Shown here: one piece after another, positions 1 to 7,213 of the stretch
Numbering within the stretch: the first letter of the stretch is position 1
Layout of the letters: each line of letters begins with the position of its first letter
Assembly: GCA_910578825.1 (NCBI GenBank)
Contig: CAJTSB010000046.1
Coordinates: 1-9,635 of the forward strand
DNA length: 9,635 nt
Origin: an uncultured Lachnospiraceae bacterium
GTDB taxonomy: Bacteria > Bacillota > Clostridia > Lachnospirales > Lachnospiraceae
Direction: 5' to 3'
Made by a program: the position numbers and the translations under genes
The notes under the pieces: model-generated
Databases searched by the model: none
What the model saw: the letters and a program-made list of their open reading frames with translations, nothing else
Told to the model about the DNA's origin: nothing

Positions 1-161
1 GCTCAGAACACTTAGAAATTCTTATAGCAGGGAACACCTGGAGCAATCTTTCTACATGAATGTGCAAATTGGCGATACAAATTCTAGAGACACTTTTTGA
101 CACCCGAATCCTTATGGGAAAGACAGTTATAAAAATTAAAAGGTTAAAAGGAGCAAAAATT

Positions 162-923
162 ATGATGAAATTTATTTCATGGAATGTCAACGGTCTGCGT
201 GCCTGTGTGCAGAAAGGGTTTCTCGATTTCTTTGGGGAAACGGATGCAGATTTCTTCTGCGTGCAGGAGACAAAACTTCAGGAGGGGCAGATATCCCTTG
301 ATTTGCCGGAAGGATATTACGATTATTGGAACTATGCCGAGAAAAAGGGATATTCCGGCACAGCGATTTTTACCAGGCATAAGCCGCTTTCCGTGTCTTA
401 TGGAATCGGAATCCCGGAGCATGACAGGGAGGGACGTGTGATTACGCTGGAATATGAAACGTATTATCTTGTCACCTGCTATACGCCCAATTCCCAGAAC
501 GAGCTGGCAAGGCTTTCTTACCGCATGGAATGGGAGGAGGCGTTTCTGGCGTATCTGGATGGGCTGAAGGAGAAGAAGTCTGTTATTTTCTGTGGAGACC
601 TGAATGTGGCGCATCAGGAGATTGACCTGAAGAATCCGAAGACGAACCGCAAAAATGCAGGGTTCACGGATGAGGAGCGCGGAAAGTTTTCGGAAATGCT
701 GGACCATGGCTATATTGATACGTTCCGACATTTCTATCCGGATGTGGAGCAGGTGTATTCCTGGTGGTCATACCGTTTTAAGGCGAGGGAGAAAAACGCC
801 GGATGGCGGATTGATTATTTTGTGGTTTCCAAGGATTTACAGGACAAGCTGAAAGATGCGAAAATCCATACGGATGTGTTTGGCTCCGACCATTGCCCGG
901 TAGAGCTGCAGATTATGCTGTGA
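162..923 (+). CDS. exoA: Exodeoxyribonuclease III / AP endonuclease (ExoA type)
   Basis: Predicted Mg-dependent AP endonuclease and 3'-5' exonuclease/3'-phosphodiesterase of base excision repair, acting in the cytoplasm on abasic sites. The 253-residue protein has the usual length and the full set of EEP-fold motifs: N8 and N10 in WNVNGLRA, metal ligand E36 in QETKLQ, Y107 in CYTPNSQ, D146 and N148 in GDLNVA, D218 in GWRIDYF, and the closing D243-H244 pair in GSDHCPV. The frame is open from base 60, but I place the start at 162 (Met-Met-Lys-Phe) because AAGGAG lies at 148-153, 8 nt upstream, and family members begin at MKF. ATG 165 is an equally possible start. No terminator is visible between its stop and the scfA promoter, so read-through is possible. 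The family call is secure; the cellular role is known from the family. Confidence 0.96.
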   Translation: MMKFISWNVNGLRACVQKGFLDFFGETDADFFCVQETKLQEGQISLDLPEGYYDYWNYAEKKGYSGTAIFTRHKPLSVSYGIGIPEHDREGRVITLEYETYYLVTCYTPNSQNELARLSYRMEWEEAFLAYLDGLKEKKSVIFCGDLNVAHQEIDLKNPKTNRKNAGFTDEERGKFSEMLDHGYIDTFRHFYPDVEQVYSWWSYRFKAREKNAGWRIDYFVVSKDLQDKLKDAKIHTDVFGSDHCPVELQIML

Positions 924-1006
924 TAAAACAGGCAATTACATCTGCAAGAGGAGGCAGGCGCCGAAAAAGATAATGGTGTAAGCTATTGGAAAAATGAAAA
1001 AACTCT

Positions 1007-1034
1007 TTGCATACAGGAAGAAATATGTTATACT
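1007..1034 (+). promoter_or_regulatory. Promoter of scfA (extended -10)
   Basis: TTGCAT at 1007-1012 serves as the -35, then a 16 bp spacer, then TATACT at 1029-1034 preceded by TG at 1026-1027, which makes an extended -10 (TGTTATACT). Transcription would begin near 1041, about 30 nt before the scfA start codon, leaving room for the AAAGGAAG ribosome site at 1057-1064. This is a strong vegetative (SigA-type) promoter and fits the high expression expected of a precursor peptide. Confidence 0.7.
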
Positions 1035-1072
1035 AACCCTAATCGCATATCAATAGAAAGGAAGTATTTATC

Positions 1073-1213
1073 ATGAAACATGTGAAGACATTAAATACAA
1101 GAAAATTACAGAACACTGTGAAGAAGGGCGGCTGCGGAGAATGCCAGACATCCTGCCAGTCTGCATGTAAGACAAGCTGTACCGTGGGTAATCAGAGCTG
1201 CGAGAACCGGTAA
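1073..1213 (+). CDS. scfA: SCIFF ranthipeptide precursor (six-Cys peptide)
   Basis: A 46-residue precursor of a ribosomally made, post-translationally modified peptide. It begins MKHVKTLNTRKLQ, a leader typical of the family, and carries six cysteines in the last 26 residues: C21, C24, C28, C32, C36 and C43. The core includes GGCGECQTSCQSACK and CKTSCT. In the characterised homologue CteA the maturase joins Cys32 to Thr37 by a thioether; both residues are present here at the same positions (C32, T37), so the same link is likely by inference. The ribosome site AAAGGAAG ends 8 nt before the ATG. Its maturase gene follows 146 nt downstream. SCIFF peptides are nearly universal in Clostridia; a role in quorum sensing and metabolic control has been proposed. 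No export gene is adjacent. Confidence 0.96.
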   Translation: MKHVKTLNTRKLQNTVKKGGCGECQTSCQSACKTSCTVGNQSCENR

Positions 1214-1235
1214 TTTTTACTGGCAGCCATACCAT

Positions 1236-1252
1236 TTTGTGTGAAACACAAA
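1236..1252 (+). repeat. Perfect small hairpin in the scfA-scfB gap
   Basis: TTTGTGT (1236-1242) and ACACAAA (1246-1252) form a perfect 7 bp stem with a GAA triloop. It lies 22 nt after the scfA stop codon. It is A+T-rich and has no U tract, so it is more likely an RNA-processing or stability element than a terminator. The role is inferred. Confidence 0.45.
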
Positions 1253-1268
1253 TATATAGCATAGCATG

Positions 1269-1291
1269 GACCGTTCGCAAGACGAGCGGTC
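1269..1291 (+). terminator. GC-rich hairpin between scfA and scfB, possible leaky terminator
   Basis: GACCGTTCG (1269-1277) pairs with CGAGCGGTC (1283-1291) through 9 bp, including one G-U pair, around a 5 nt loop. The following ATTTGTGCGTT is a poor U tract. Between a precursor gene and its maturase, a partial terminator of this kind would lower scfB relative to scfA. That reading is inferred from position; the stem itself is seen directly. No convincing separate promoter for scfB is visible. Confidence 0.5.
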
Positions 1292-1359
1292 ATTTGTGCG
1301 TTATATCAGACAGGGTATAAGATTTTAACTGGAGCAAAAAGAGAAAGAGAGGAATTAGC

Positions 1360-2727
1360 GTGGTTCACCAGTATAAGAACAACGGCTATAACCTTGTGTT
1401 GGATGTGAACAGTGGAGCGGTACATGTGGTGGACGACGTCACCTATGATGTGATTTCACTGTTTGAGACAGATGCAGAAGAGGAAATCATAGAAAAGCTT
1501 GGGAATACATACCCGGAGGCGGAGATTACTGAGAGTTATGAGGAAGTCCGGGAGCTTGTCGCAAATGGCGAGTTATTTTCTGAGGATGAATATGAAGGCT
1601 ATATGGAGCAGTTTAAGACAAGACCTACTGTGGTAAAGGCATTGTGCCTGCACATTGCGCATGACTGTAACCTTGCCTGCCGCTATTGTTTTGCGGAGGA
1701 AGGGGAGTATCATGGAAGAAGGGCGTTGATGTCCTTTGAGGTAGGAAAAGCTGCCCTGGATTTTCTGATTGCGAATTCGGGAAACCGCCGCAATCTGGAA
1801 GTGGATTTCTTTGGCGGTGAACCGCTGATGAATTTTGATGTGGTAAAACGTCTGGTGGCGTACGGCAGAGAACAGGAATCCCTCTATAATAAGAAGTTCC
1901 GTTTTACGTTGACAACCAATGGCGTACTCCTGAACGATGAGGTAATGGAGTTTGCCAATCGTGAAATGGCAAACGTTGTCTTAAGCATTGACGGCAGAAA
2001 AGAAGTCAATGACAGGATGCGTCCATTTCGTAAAGGAGCGGGCAGTTATGACCTGATTGTACCTGGATTTCAGAAGCTTGCAGAGAGCAGGAATCAGGAC
2101 AGATATTATGTGCGTGGGACATTTACCCGCCATAACCTTGATTTCTCGGAGGATGTGCTGCATCTGGCGGATTTGGGCTTTAAGCAGATTTCTGTGGAAC
2201 CGGTAGTTGCACCGCCAGAAGAAGATTATGCGCTGCGTGAGGAAGACATTCCGCAGTTGTTGGAAGAATACGATAAGCTTGCCGTAGAAATGCTCCGACG
2301 CCACAGGCAAGGAAAGGATTTCAACTTCTTTCATTTTATGATAGATTTAGAGGGCGGTCCCTGTGTTGCAAAGCGTTTGTCGGGCTGTGGTTCCGGCACC
2401 GAATACCTTGCGGTGACTCCCTGGGGAGACTTTTATCCCTGCCATCAGTTTGTGGGGAATGAAACATTCCTCATGGGAAATGTCACAGAAGGCATCAGGA
2501 ATACGCAGATACAGGAGGAATTTAAGTCCTGTAACGTATATGCAAAAGAAAAATGCAAAGACTGTTTTGCAAAATTTTATTGCAGCGGCGGATGCGCTGC
2601 AAATTCCTATAATTTTCACGGCAGTATTACAGATGCTTATGATATAGGCTGCAAGCTGCAGAAGAAGCGGATTGAGTGCGCCATTATGATGAAAGCCGCG
2701 CTTGCGGAAGAGGAAAATCCATCTTAA
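1360..2727 (+). CDS. scfB: SCIFF radical SAM/SPASM maturase (thioether-forming)
   Basis: Radical S-adenosylmethionine enzyme that installs thioether cross-links in the SCIFF peptide (CteB-type). The first ~85 residues, opening HQYKNNGYNLVLDVNSG, form the family's PqqD-like peptide-recognition region, followed by the radical SAM core with the [4Fe-4S] motif C103-x3-C107-x2-C110 (DCNLACRYCFA) and a GGEP motif at about 152-155. The SPASM domain, which holds auxiliary clusters, supplies C335, C343, C361, C391, C399, C402, C408, C412 and C431, including the CxxCx5Cx3C block. Length (455 aa) is normal. The start is GTG at 1360, chosen because the family begins M-[VI]-HQYK and AGAGAGG lies 7 nt upstream. 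It follows its substrate gene scfA. All expected clusters look intact. Confidence 0.97.
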   Translation: MVHQYKNNGYNLVLDVNSGAVHVVDDVTYDVISLFETDAEEEIIEKLGNTYPEAEITESYEEVRELVANGELFSEDEYEGYMEQFKTRPTVVKALCLHIAHDCNLACRYCFAEEGEYHGRRALMSFEVGKAALDFLIANSGNRRNLEVDFFGGEPLMNFDVVKRLVAYGREQESLYNKKFRFTLTTNGVLLNDEVMEFANREMANVVLSIDGRKEVNDRMRPFRKGAGSYDLIVPGFQKLAESRNQDRYYVRGTFTRHNLDFSEDVLHLADLGFKQISVEPVVAPPEEDYALREEDIPQLLEEYDKLAVEMLRRHRQGKDFNFFHFMIDLEGGPCVAKRLSGCGSGTEYLAVTPWGDFYPCHQFVGNETFLMGNVTEGIRNTQIQEEFKSCNVYAKEKCKDCFAKFYCSGGCAANSYNFHGSITDAYDIGCKLQKKRIECAIMMKAALAEEENPS

Positions 2728-2848
2728 GCGTATAGGAAACAGAGAAACGATTCTAAACAGCAAAGCTGTATATGATAGAAATTAAAACCGGCAGCAATCA
2801 CAATCAGGGATATACGCCGGCAAGAGAAAGGACAGGAGAGGAAAAATC

Positions 2849-4996
2849 ATGAAAAAAGAAAAAGCAGCAGGGATTCTGGTTTTAATACTGGTGATTATGT
2901 CAGCAGTATCCTGGTATGCAGGAACCATTATCTCAACGGTTGGTGTAGGAGCAAACCGTAATATCAAGCTGGGGCTCGACCTTGCAGGCGGTGTCAGCAT
3001 TACCTACAAGGCAGTGGAGGATAATCCGTCGGCTGAAGATATGGCGGATACAATTTATAAGCTGCAAAAGCGTGTAGAGGGCTACAGCACAGAGGCCAGT
3101 GTGTATCAGGAAGGAAACGACCGAATCAATATCGAGATTCCTGGCGTTTCCGATGCGAACTCTATTCTGGAGGAATTAGGAAAGCCTGGATCCATGGAAT
3201 TTCAGGATGAGGATGGAAATGTTCTGGTTAGCGGTACAGATATCCAGAATGCCCAGCCCCAGAGATACAAAGATGATGTGACGGGTGCGACGCAGTATGT
3301 CGTAGACCTTACCCTGACAGATGAGGGAGCTACAAAGTTTGAACAGGCAACTGCGGCAAATGTTGGAAAAACCATGCCGATTGTTTATGACGGCGAGACG
3401 ATCAGCGCCCCGAAAGTAAACTCCGCGATTAGCGGCGGCAGGGCGCAGATTGAGGGAATGGAGAGTTTTGAAGCGGCTGAAAGCCTGGCTACCACAATTC
3501 GAATCGGTTCCCTGTCACTGGAATTGGAAGAGCTGAATTCCAAGGTTGTGGGCGCACAGCTTGGTGAGGAAGCAATTTCTACCAGTTTGATGGCGGCAGT
3601 CATTGGTCTGATACTGGTTATGATTTTTATGATTGTAATATATCGTCTGCCAGGATTTACGGCAAGTCTTGCATTGGTGCTGTATTCTGCGTTGACCGTA
3701 TATGCATTGTGGATTTTTGATATTACGCTTACCCTGCCGGGTATCGCAGGTATCATCCTTTCCATTGGTATGGCGGTGGATGCAAACGTCATTATCTTTG
3801 CCCGTATCCGTGAGGAGATTGCAGCAGGCAAGACGGTTAATTCGGCAATCAAGATTGGTTATGAAAAGGCATTGTCTGCAATTGTGGATGGTAATATCAC
3901 AACCTTGATTGCAGCAGTCGTTCTGGGAATGCGCGGTTCCGGTCCGGTAAAAGGATTTGCTTATACGCTGGGAATCGGTATTGTATTGTCCATGTTTACC
4001 GCGTTGGTAGTAACCCGTTGGCTGATGAAATGTTTCTATGCTTTGGGATTGCAGAATGAGAAACTCTATGGCAGGGCTAAGGAAATGAAAACGGTCAATT
4101 TCCTCGGCAAGAAAGCTATTTGCTTTGCCATTTCTGCAGTGCTGATTGTAGTCGGATTTGTAGGGATGGGAATCAACAGCAGCCAGGACAACGGCATGTT
4201 GAATTACAGTCTGGATTTTGTAGGCGGTACGTCTACAACGGTTACATTTAATGAAGATTACAGCATTGAAGAGATTGACCAGAAGATTGTGCCTGTGGTC
4301 GAGAAGGTAACGAATGACCCCAATACCCAGACACAGAAGATTGAAGGCGGTAATCAGGTTGTGATTAAGACGCGTTCTCTGGAACTCCAGGAACGTGAGG
4401 CTTTGAATCAGGCGTTGATAGATGAATTTGGAGTAGATGAGAAAGGAATTATCGCTGAGAATATCAGTTCCACGATCAGTTCCGAGATGCGTTCCGATGC
4501 AGTGTGGGCAGTCATCATTGCCACAATCTGTATGCTGATTTATATCTGGTTCCGTTTTAAAGATATTCGTTTTGCAGGCAGTGCGGTTATCGCCTTAATC
4601 CACGACGTGCTTGTGGTACTTGCATTCTATGCAGTTGTCAGAATTTCAGTGGGAAATACATTTATCGCATGTATGCTGACGATTGTAGGTTACTCCATCA
4701 ATGCGACCATCGTTATCTTTGACCGTATCCGTGAAAACCTGGGTACCGTGAAGAAAAAAGATGCGGAAAGCCTTATGGAAGTTGCTAACCGGAGTATCAC
4801 CCAGACGCTTACCAGAAGTATCAATACGTCTTTGACGACCTTTATTATGGTATTCGTCCTGTTTATTTTAGGCGTCAGCTCCATCCGGGAGTTTGCACTT
4901 CCACTGATGGCTGGTATTATCTGCGGCGGTTACTCTTCCGTATGTATTACAGGTGCGTTATGGTATGTGTTCAAAGTTAAATTTGCTAAGAAGTAA
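2849..4996 (+). CDS. secDF: Fused protein translocase subunit SecDF
   Basis: Membrane accessory factor of the Sec translocase that helps pull exported proteins across using the ion gradient; SecD and SecF are joined in one 715-residue chain. SecD half: first membrane helix about 7-30, LGLDLAGG at 41-48, the extracellular P1 region to about 240, five further helices, and GMAVDANVIIFARIREE at 307-323 with the conserved D311. SecF half from about 420: first helix 423-440, LDFVGGT at 455-461, helices from about 550, LIHDVLVV at 583-590, and TLTR with R656. An oddity is GYSINATIVIFDRIREN at 614-630: the usual motif is GYSxND[TS], and here the Asp is A619. The ribosome site AGGAGAGG precedes the ATG. 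The gene is separated from scfB by 121 nt in which I see no strong promoter, so co-transcription is possible. Confidence 0.97.
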   Translation: MKKEKAAGILVLILVIMSAVSWYAGTIISTVGVGANRNIKLGLDLAGGVSITYKAVEDNPSAEDMADTIYKLQKRVEGYSTEASVYQEGNDRINIEIPGVSDANSILEELGKPGSMEFQDEDGNVLVSGTDIQNAQPQRYKDDVTGATQYVVDLTLTDEGATKFEQATAANVGKTMPIVYDGETISAPKVNSAISGGRAQIEGMESFEAAESLATTIRIGSLSLELEELNSKVVGAQLGEEAISTSLMAAVIGLILVMIFMIVIYRLPGFTASLALVLYSALTVYALWIFDITLTLPGIAGIILSIGMAVDANVIIFARIREEIAAGKTVNSAIKIGYEKALSAIVDGNITTLIAAVVLGMRGSGPVKGFAYTLGIGIVLSMFTALVVTRWLMKCFYALGLQNEKLYGRAKEMKTVNFLGKKAICFAISAVLIVVGFVGMGINSSQDNGMLNYSLDFVGGTSTTVTFNEDYSIEEIDQKIVPVVEKVTNDPNTQTQKIEGGNQVVIKTRSLELQEREALNQALIDEFGVDEKGIIAENISSTISSEMRSDAVWAVIIATICMLIYIWFRFKDIRFAGSAVIALIHDVLVVLAFYAVVRISVGNTFIACMLTIVGYSINATIVIFDRIRENLGTVKKKDAESLMEVANRSITQTLTRSINTSLTTFIMVFVLFILGVSSIREFALPLMAGIICGGYSSVCITGALWYVFKVKFAKK

Positions 4997-5011
4997 ATAA
5001 TTAAATAGAGT
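4983..5011 (+). promoter_or_regulatory. Weak candidate promoter for the regulator/kinase pair
   Basis: TTGCTA at 4983-4988, a 17 bp spacer and TAGAGT at 5006-5011 each match four of six consensus bases. It overlaps the end of secDF and would start transcription near 5017, so the transcript would open with the hairpin at 5029-5057. It is the best placed candidate I find, but the match is ordinary for A+T-rich DNA. Confidence 0.22.
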
Positions 5012-5028
5012 CAGATGAGACAACTGTT

Positions 5029-5068
5029 CCCCGGCAACCGAAATCAGGCAGCCGGGGAGTATTGTTTT
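5029..5068 (+). terminator. Hairpin terminator or attenuator after secDF
   Basis: CCCCGGC (5029-5035) and GCCGGGG (5051-5057) form a perfect 7 bp GC-rich stem with a 15 nt loop, followed after AGT by ATTGTTTT. It lies 32 nt after the secDF stop and has the features of an intrinsic terminator, although the U run is interrupted. The ribosome site of the next gene begins at once after it (AAGGGAGTG, about 5069-5077), which leaves no room for a promoter in between. Confidence 0.65.
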
Positions 5069-5083
5069 AAGGGAGTGAAAAAG

Positions 5084-5782
5084 ATGGTAAGAGTTGGGAT
5101 ATGCGACGATGAAAAAACATTTCGGGAACAAATAAAATTTACGCTGGAGCAGATTTCCCGGAAAAATGACCTGCAATATGAGTTATGGGAATATGAGTCG
5201 GGAATGGATTTTCTGGACAGGGGAGAGGAGATTGACCTTCTTTTTCTGGATATAGAAATGGAGGGAATATCGGGGATTCAGTTAAAAGATTATCTCCAGG
5301 GAGGAGGGGATATTCGGATTATTTTTGTGACAAGTCACATGGAAGGGATGCCTGAGGCATTTGGAAGGAATGTCTATGGATTTCTGGAAAAACCATTGGA
5401 AATAGATAAAATGGAGAAATATCTGCTGCGCGTCTGGGAAGATTTGCAGGAAGAACAGGTTCTTGTTCTGAAAGGCGTTCAAGGAGAAATAGCTGTAAAG
5501 GAAAAGGATATCTTCTACTTTGAATCGGAAAAGAAATATAGCCGTATGGTGGGAAGAAATGAAGAGTTTTTCTGTGACATGGGATTACAGCAGTTGGAAG
5601 ATATGCTGGGACAGAAATCATTTTTCCGTTGCCATAAGAGTTATCTTGTGAATCTGGGAAATATTTCGGATGCAAACCAGAGCATCCGTCTGAAAAATGG
5701 TGAGAGCATTCCAGTAAGCAGAAGGAAGGCGAAAGAATTAAAGGACGCATATCTGGCGTATATTATCCGGAGGGCGAGGTAA
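5084..5782 (+). CDS. LytTR-family response regulator
   Basis: Transcription factor of the AgrA/VirR/ComE type, 232 residues. The receiver domain spans about 1-120: acidic pair D8-D9, phospho-acceptor D56 in FLDIEMEG, T83 in FVTSH and K103 in LEKP. The LytTR DNA-binding domain spans about 127-230 and includes the characteristic FRCHKSYLVNL (181-191) and IPVSRRK (209-215). The frame is open from 5015, but I start at 5084: the GGGAG ribosome site is just upstream, and MVRVGICDDE is the normal start of a receiver domain. The upstream codons run through a terminator hairpin. The cognate kinase begins 5 nt after its stop codon. LytTR proteins bind paired ~9 bp direct repeats about two helical turns apart; a matching pair lies at 7121-7149, which I infer to be its target. 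Confidence 0.95.
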   Translation: MVRVGICDDEKTFREQIKFTLEQISRKNDLQYELWEYESGMDFLDRGEEIDLLFLDIEMEGISGIQLKDYLQGGGDIRIIFVTSHMEGMPEAFGRNVYGFLEKPLEIDKMEKYLLRVWEDLQEEQVLVLKGVQGEIAVKEKDIFYFESEKKYSRMVGRNEEFFCDMGLQQLEDMLGQKSFFRCHKSYLVNLGNISDANQSIRLKNGESIPVSRRKAKELKDAYLAYIIRRAR

Positions 5783-5787
5783 GGGAT

Positions 5788-7110
5788 ATGGCAAATTATA
5801 TGATGAATATGGGGTTCAATCTGATGGGCGAACTGGAAAATGGTGTGATGATATGTGGAATATTTTGTGTTCCCATTACCAGGAAGAAACCGCGCCTTGT
5901 CATGGGATTGCTATGCCTGCTTGTATTATGTGCAGGTGGGGACTGGTATCAATACGATGATTTGTTAATGGAAACGTTACGGACACTGCTGTCGCCGATG
6001 ATTTGGATTTTTTGGATTGATGGGAAATGGTATCGGCGAATTGCGATTTACATATGCAGCATTATGTATCTGGGTCTGCCGTACCTTTTTATTAATTTAT
6101 TATTTTCAGGAATTTCAGGAGAAACAGTAAAAGTATGGGAAACATATGATGCTTATCACTATATGCGAGGAATTGTTACCATTGTGGCAATGGGAGTTTT
6201 GTCAGGAATTTTGTGGAAGAAGGTTTCAGCATATAAAGAGATTATGAGAAATTTGCCAACCGGATATATCACAGTAGGAAGCGTTTGTATATTTGCAGCC
6301 TCTATGGTGCAATCTTTTGTAGAGGAAATAAGTACAGAATATGAGAATGCAGGATTGGCAAATTTTGTTTTCATATGTGTGATAATTGTCAGTCTTATGT
6401 TTTATGCTTTGGGAATTGGAAGTGTTGTGTTGGACATTTTCAGGAGAAGATATAAGGAAGAAAGCAGCTTGAAGGAACAATACTTACAGATTGCAAAAAA
6501 TTATGTGAAGACAGTGCGGGAAAATGCGAAGGAAACCCGGAAAATGCGCCATGATATGTTAAATCACATGAATGTTTTAAGTTTTCACCTGGAAAATGGT
6601 GAGTACGGAAAGGCGAAGGCGTATCTGGTGGAGATGCAGTTGCATATGGAGCGGACAATTAAAAAGACGGTATCGGTCAACCATGAGATTGTGGACGCTG
6701 TTTTGTCACAAATGCAGTCAGAGACAGAAGAAGAGGGGATACAATGGGAAGTGGAAGGAATGTTGCCTGCGGAGCTGCCAATTGGAGACTTTGACTTGTG
6801 TACGATATTTTCCAATCTGTTGTCAAACAGCATCGAGGCGTGTATGCAGGTTGAGGAGGATAAAAGATTTATCCATCTGGGCATCCGATATCTGGAAGAA
6901 AATCTGGTGATAGAGGTGGAAAACTCATGTAAGCAGATCATTGAGGTTTCGAAACTGGGGGATGTTACCAGCAAAAAGGACAAGGAGAGTCACGGATATG
7001 GAATACAGAATATTCGAGATGCGGTATATAAATACCATGGGGAACTGATATTTAAAAGTGTAGAAAGTAAATTTGTAGCTCAGATTGTATTCCGTTTTTC
7101 TAAAAGTTGA
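5788..7110 (+). CDS. AgrC-like GHKL sensor histidine kinase
   Basis: Membrane sensor kinase of the HPK10/GHKL type, 440 residues, partner of the LytTR regulator immediately upstream. The N-terminal half has about six hydrophobic segments (roughly 36-50, 60-77, 83-108, 127-144, 157-174 and 189-213, with another short one near 18-31), the multi-pass layout of kinases that sense peptides. A probable coiled coil follows at 215-250. The phospho-acceptor is H255 in MRHDMLNHM. The ATP-binding domain has the N box with N343 and N347 (SNLLSNSIEA) and the G box HGYGIQNI (402-409) after the TSKKDKE stretch typical of AgrC relatives. AGGTAAGGG precedes ATG 5788; M5 or M6 are possible alternative starts. 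No AgrB/AgrD pair lies in the window, so the ligand is unknown. The LytTR-type repeats start 10 bp beyond its stop codon. Confidence 0.93.
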   Translation: MANYMMNMGFNLMGELENGVMICGIFCVPITRKKPRLVMGLLCLLVLCAGGDWYQYDDLLMETLRTLLSPMIWIFWIDGKWYRRIAIYICSIMYLGLPYLFINLLFSGISGETVKVWETYDAYHYMRGIVTIVAMGVLSGILWKKVSAYKEIMRNLPTGYITVGSVCIFAASMVQSFVEEISTEYENAGLANFVFICVIIVSLMFYALGIGSVVLDIFRRRYKEESSLKEQYLQIAKNYVKTVRENAKETRKMRHDMLNHMNVLSFHLENGEYGKAKAYLVEMQLHMERTIKKTVSVNHEIVDAVLSQMQSETEEEGIQWEVEGMLPAELPIGDFDLCTIFSNLLSNSIEACMQVEEDKRFIHLGIRYLEENLVIEVENSCKQIIEVSKLGDVTSKKDKESHGYGIQNIRDAVYKYHGELIFKSVESKFVAQIVFRFSKS

Positions 7111-7120
7111 GTCCAAAATG

Positions 7121-7149
7121 ACCGTTCGTTCCAAAAAACGACCGTTCGT
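7121..7149 (+). promoter_or_regulatory. Tandem direct repeat, predicted LytTR operator
   Basis: The 9-mer ACCGTTCGT occurs at 7121-7129 and again at 7141-7149, a repeat period of 20 bp. Identity extends on both sides to GACCGTTCGTTCC. This satisfies the reported AgrA-type half-site consensus [TA][AC][CA]GTTN[AG][TG] at every position, and the spacing puts both sites on nearly the same face of the helix, as LytTR dimers require. The promoter-proximal copy ends 10 bp before a -35 element, the usual position for an activator of this class. The second copy can also fold as AACGA-CCGT-TCGTT before a CC and a T run, so it may act as a weak terminator for the kinase gene. That the adjacent regulator binds here is inference. 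Confidence 0.75.
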
Positions 7150-7159
7150 TCCTTTTTTC

Positions 7160-7189
7160 TTGCAATTTTGATGTGAGGAGGATTATGAT
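7160..7189 (+). promoter_or_regulatory. Promoter downstream of the LytTR repeats
   Basis: TTGCAA at 7160-7165, an 18 bp spacer and TATGAT at 7184-7189 form a plausible SigA promoter. Transcription would start near 7196, giving a very short leader of about 18 nt that still contains the complete AAGGAGGAGG ribosome site of the small peptide at 7214. Its place right after the paired repeats suggests that it is activated by the response regulator. Confidence 0.6.
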
Positions 7190-7213
7190 GGAGAAAAGGA
7201 GGAGGTGAGATAA

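Noticed and set aside
2..100. Open stretch at the window start that could be the 3' end of an upstream gene
   Set aside because: About 32 codons with no recognisable motif; nothing supports coding.
97..133. TTGACA (97-102) and TATAAA (128-133) upstream of exoA as a promoter
   Set aside because: The spacer is 25 bp, far from the 16-18 bp required, and no good partner is found for either box alone.
1270..1278. Single ACCGTTCGC resembling a LytTR half-site between scfA and scfB
   Set aside because: There is no second copy at the needed spacing, the last base departs from the consensus, and the sequence is explained as one arm of a hairpin.
2751..2776. TTCTAA (2751-2756) and TATGAT (2771-2776) before secDF as a promoter
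   Set aside because: The 14 bp spacer is too short and the -35 match is poor; co-transcription with scfB is as likely.
3385..3852. Reverse-strand open frame of 155 codons inside secDF, and similar antisense frames elsewhere
   Set aside because: These lie opposite strongly supported genes, have no ribosome sites or recognisable motifs, and reflect codon bias of the sense gene.
5015..5083. N-terminal extension of the response regulator from ATG 5015
   Set aside because: It would run through the terminator hairpin with no ribosome site, and receiver domains begin at the MVRVGICDD segment.
7188..7208. Mini-frame MEKRRR with GAGGAGG just upstream
   Set aside because: Only six residues, and it begins inside the predicted -10 element, so it would not be transcribed from that promoter. 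It overlaps the ribosome site of the 18-residue peptide.
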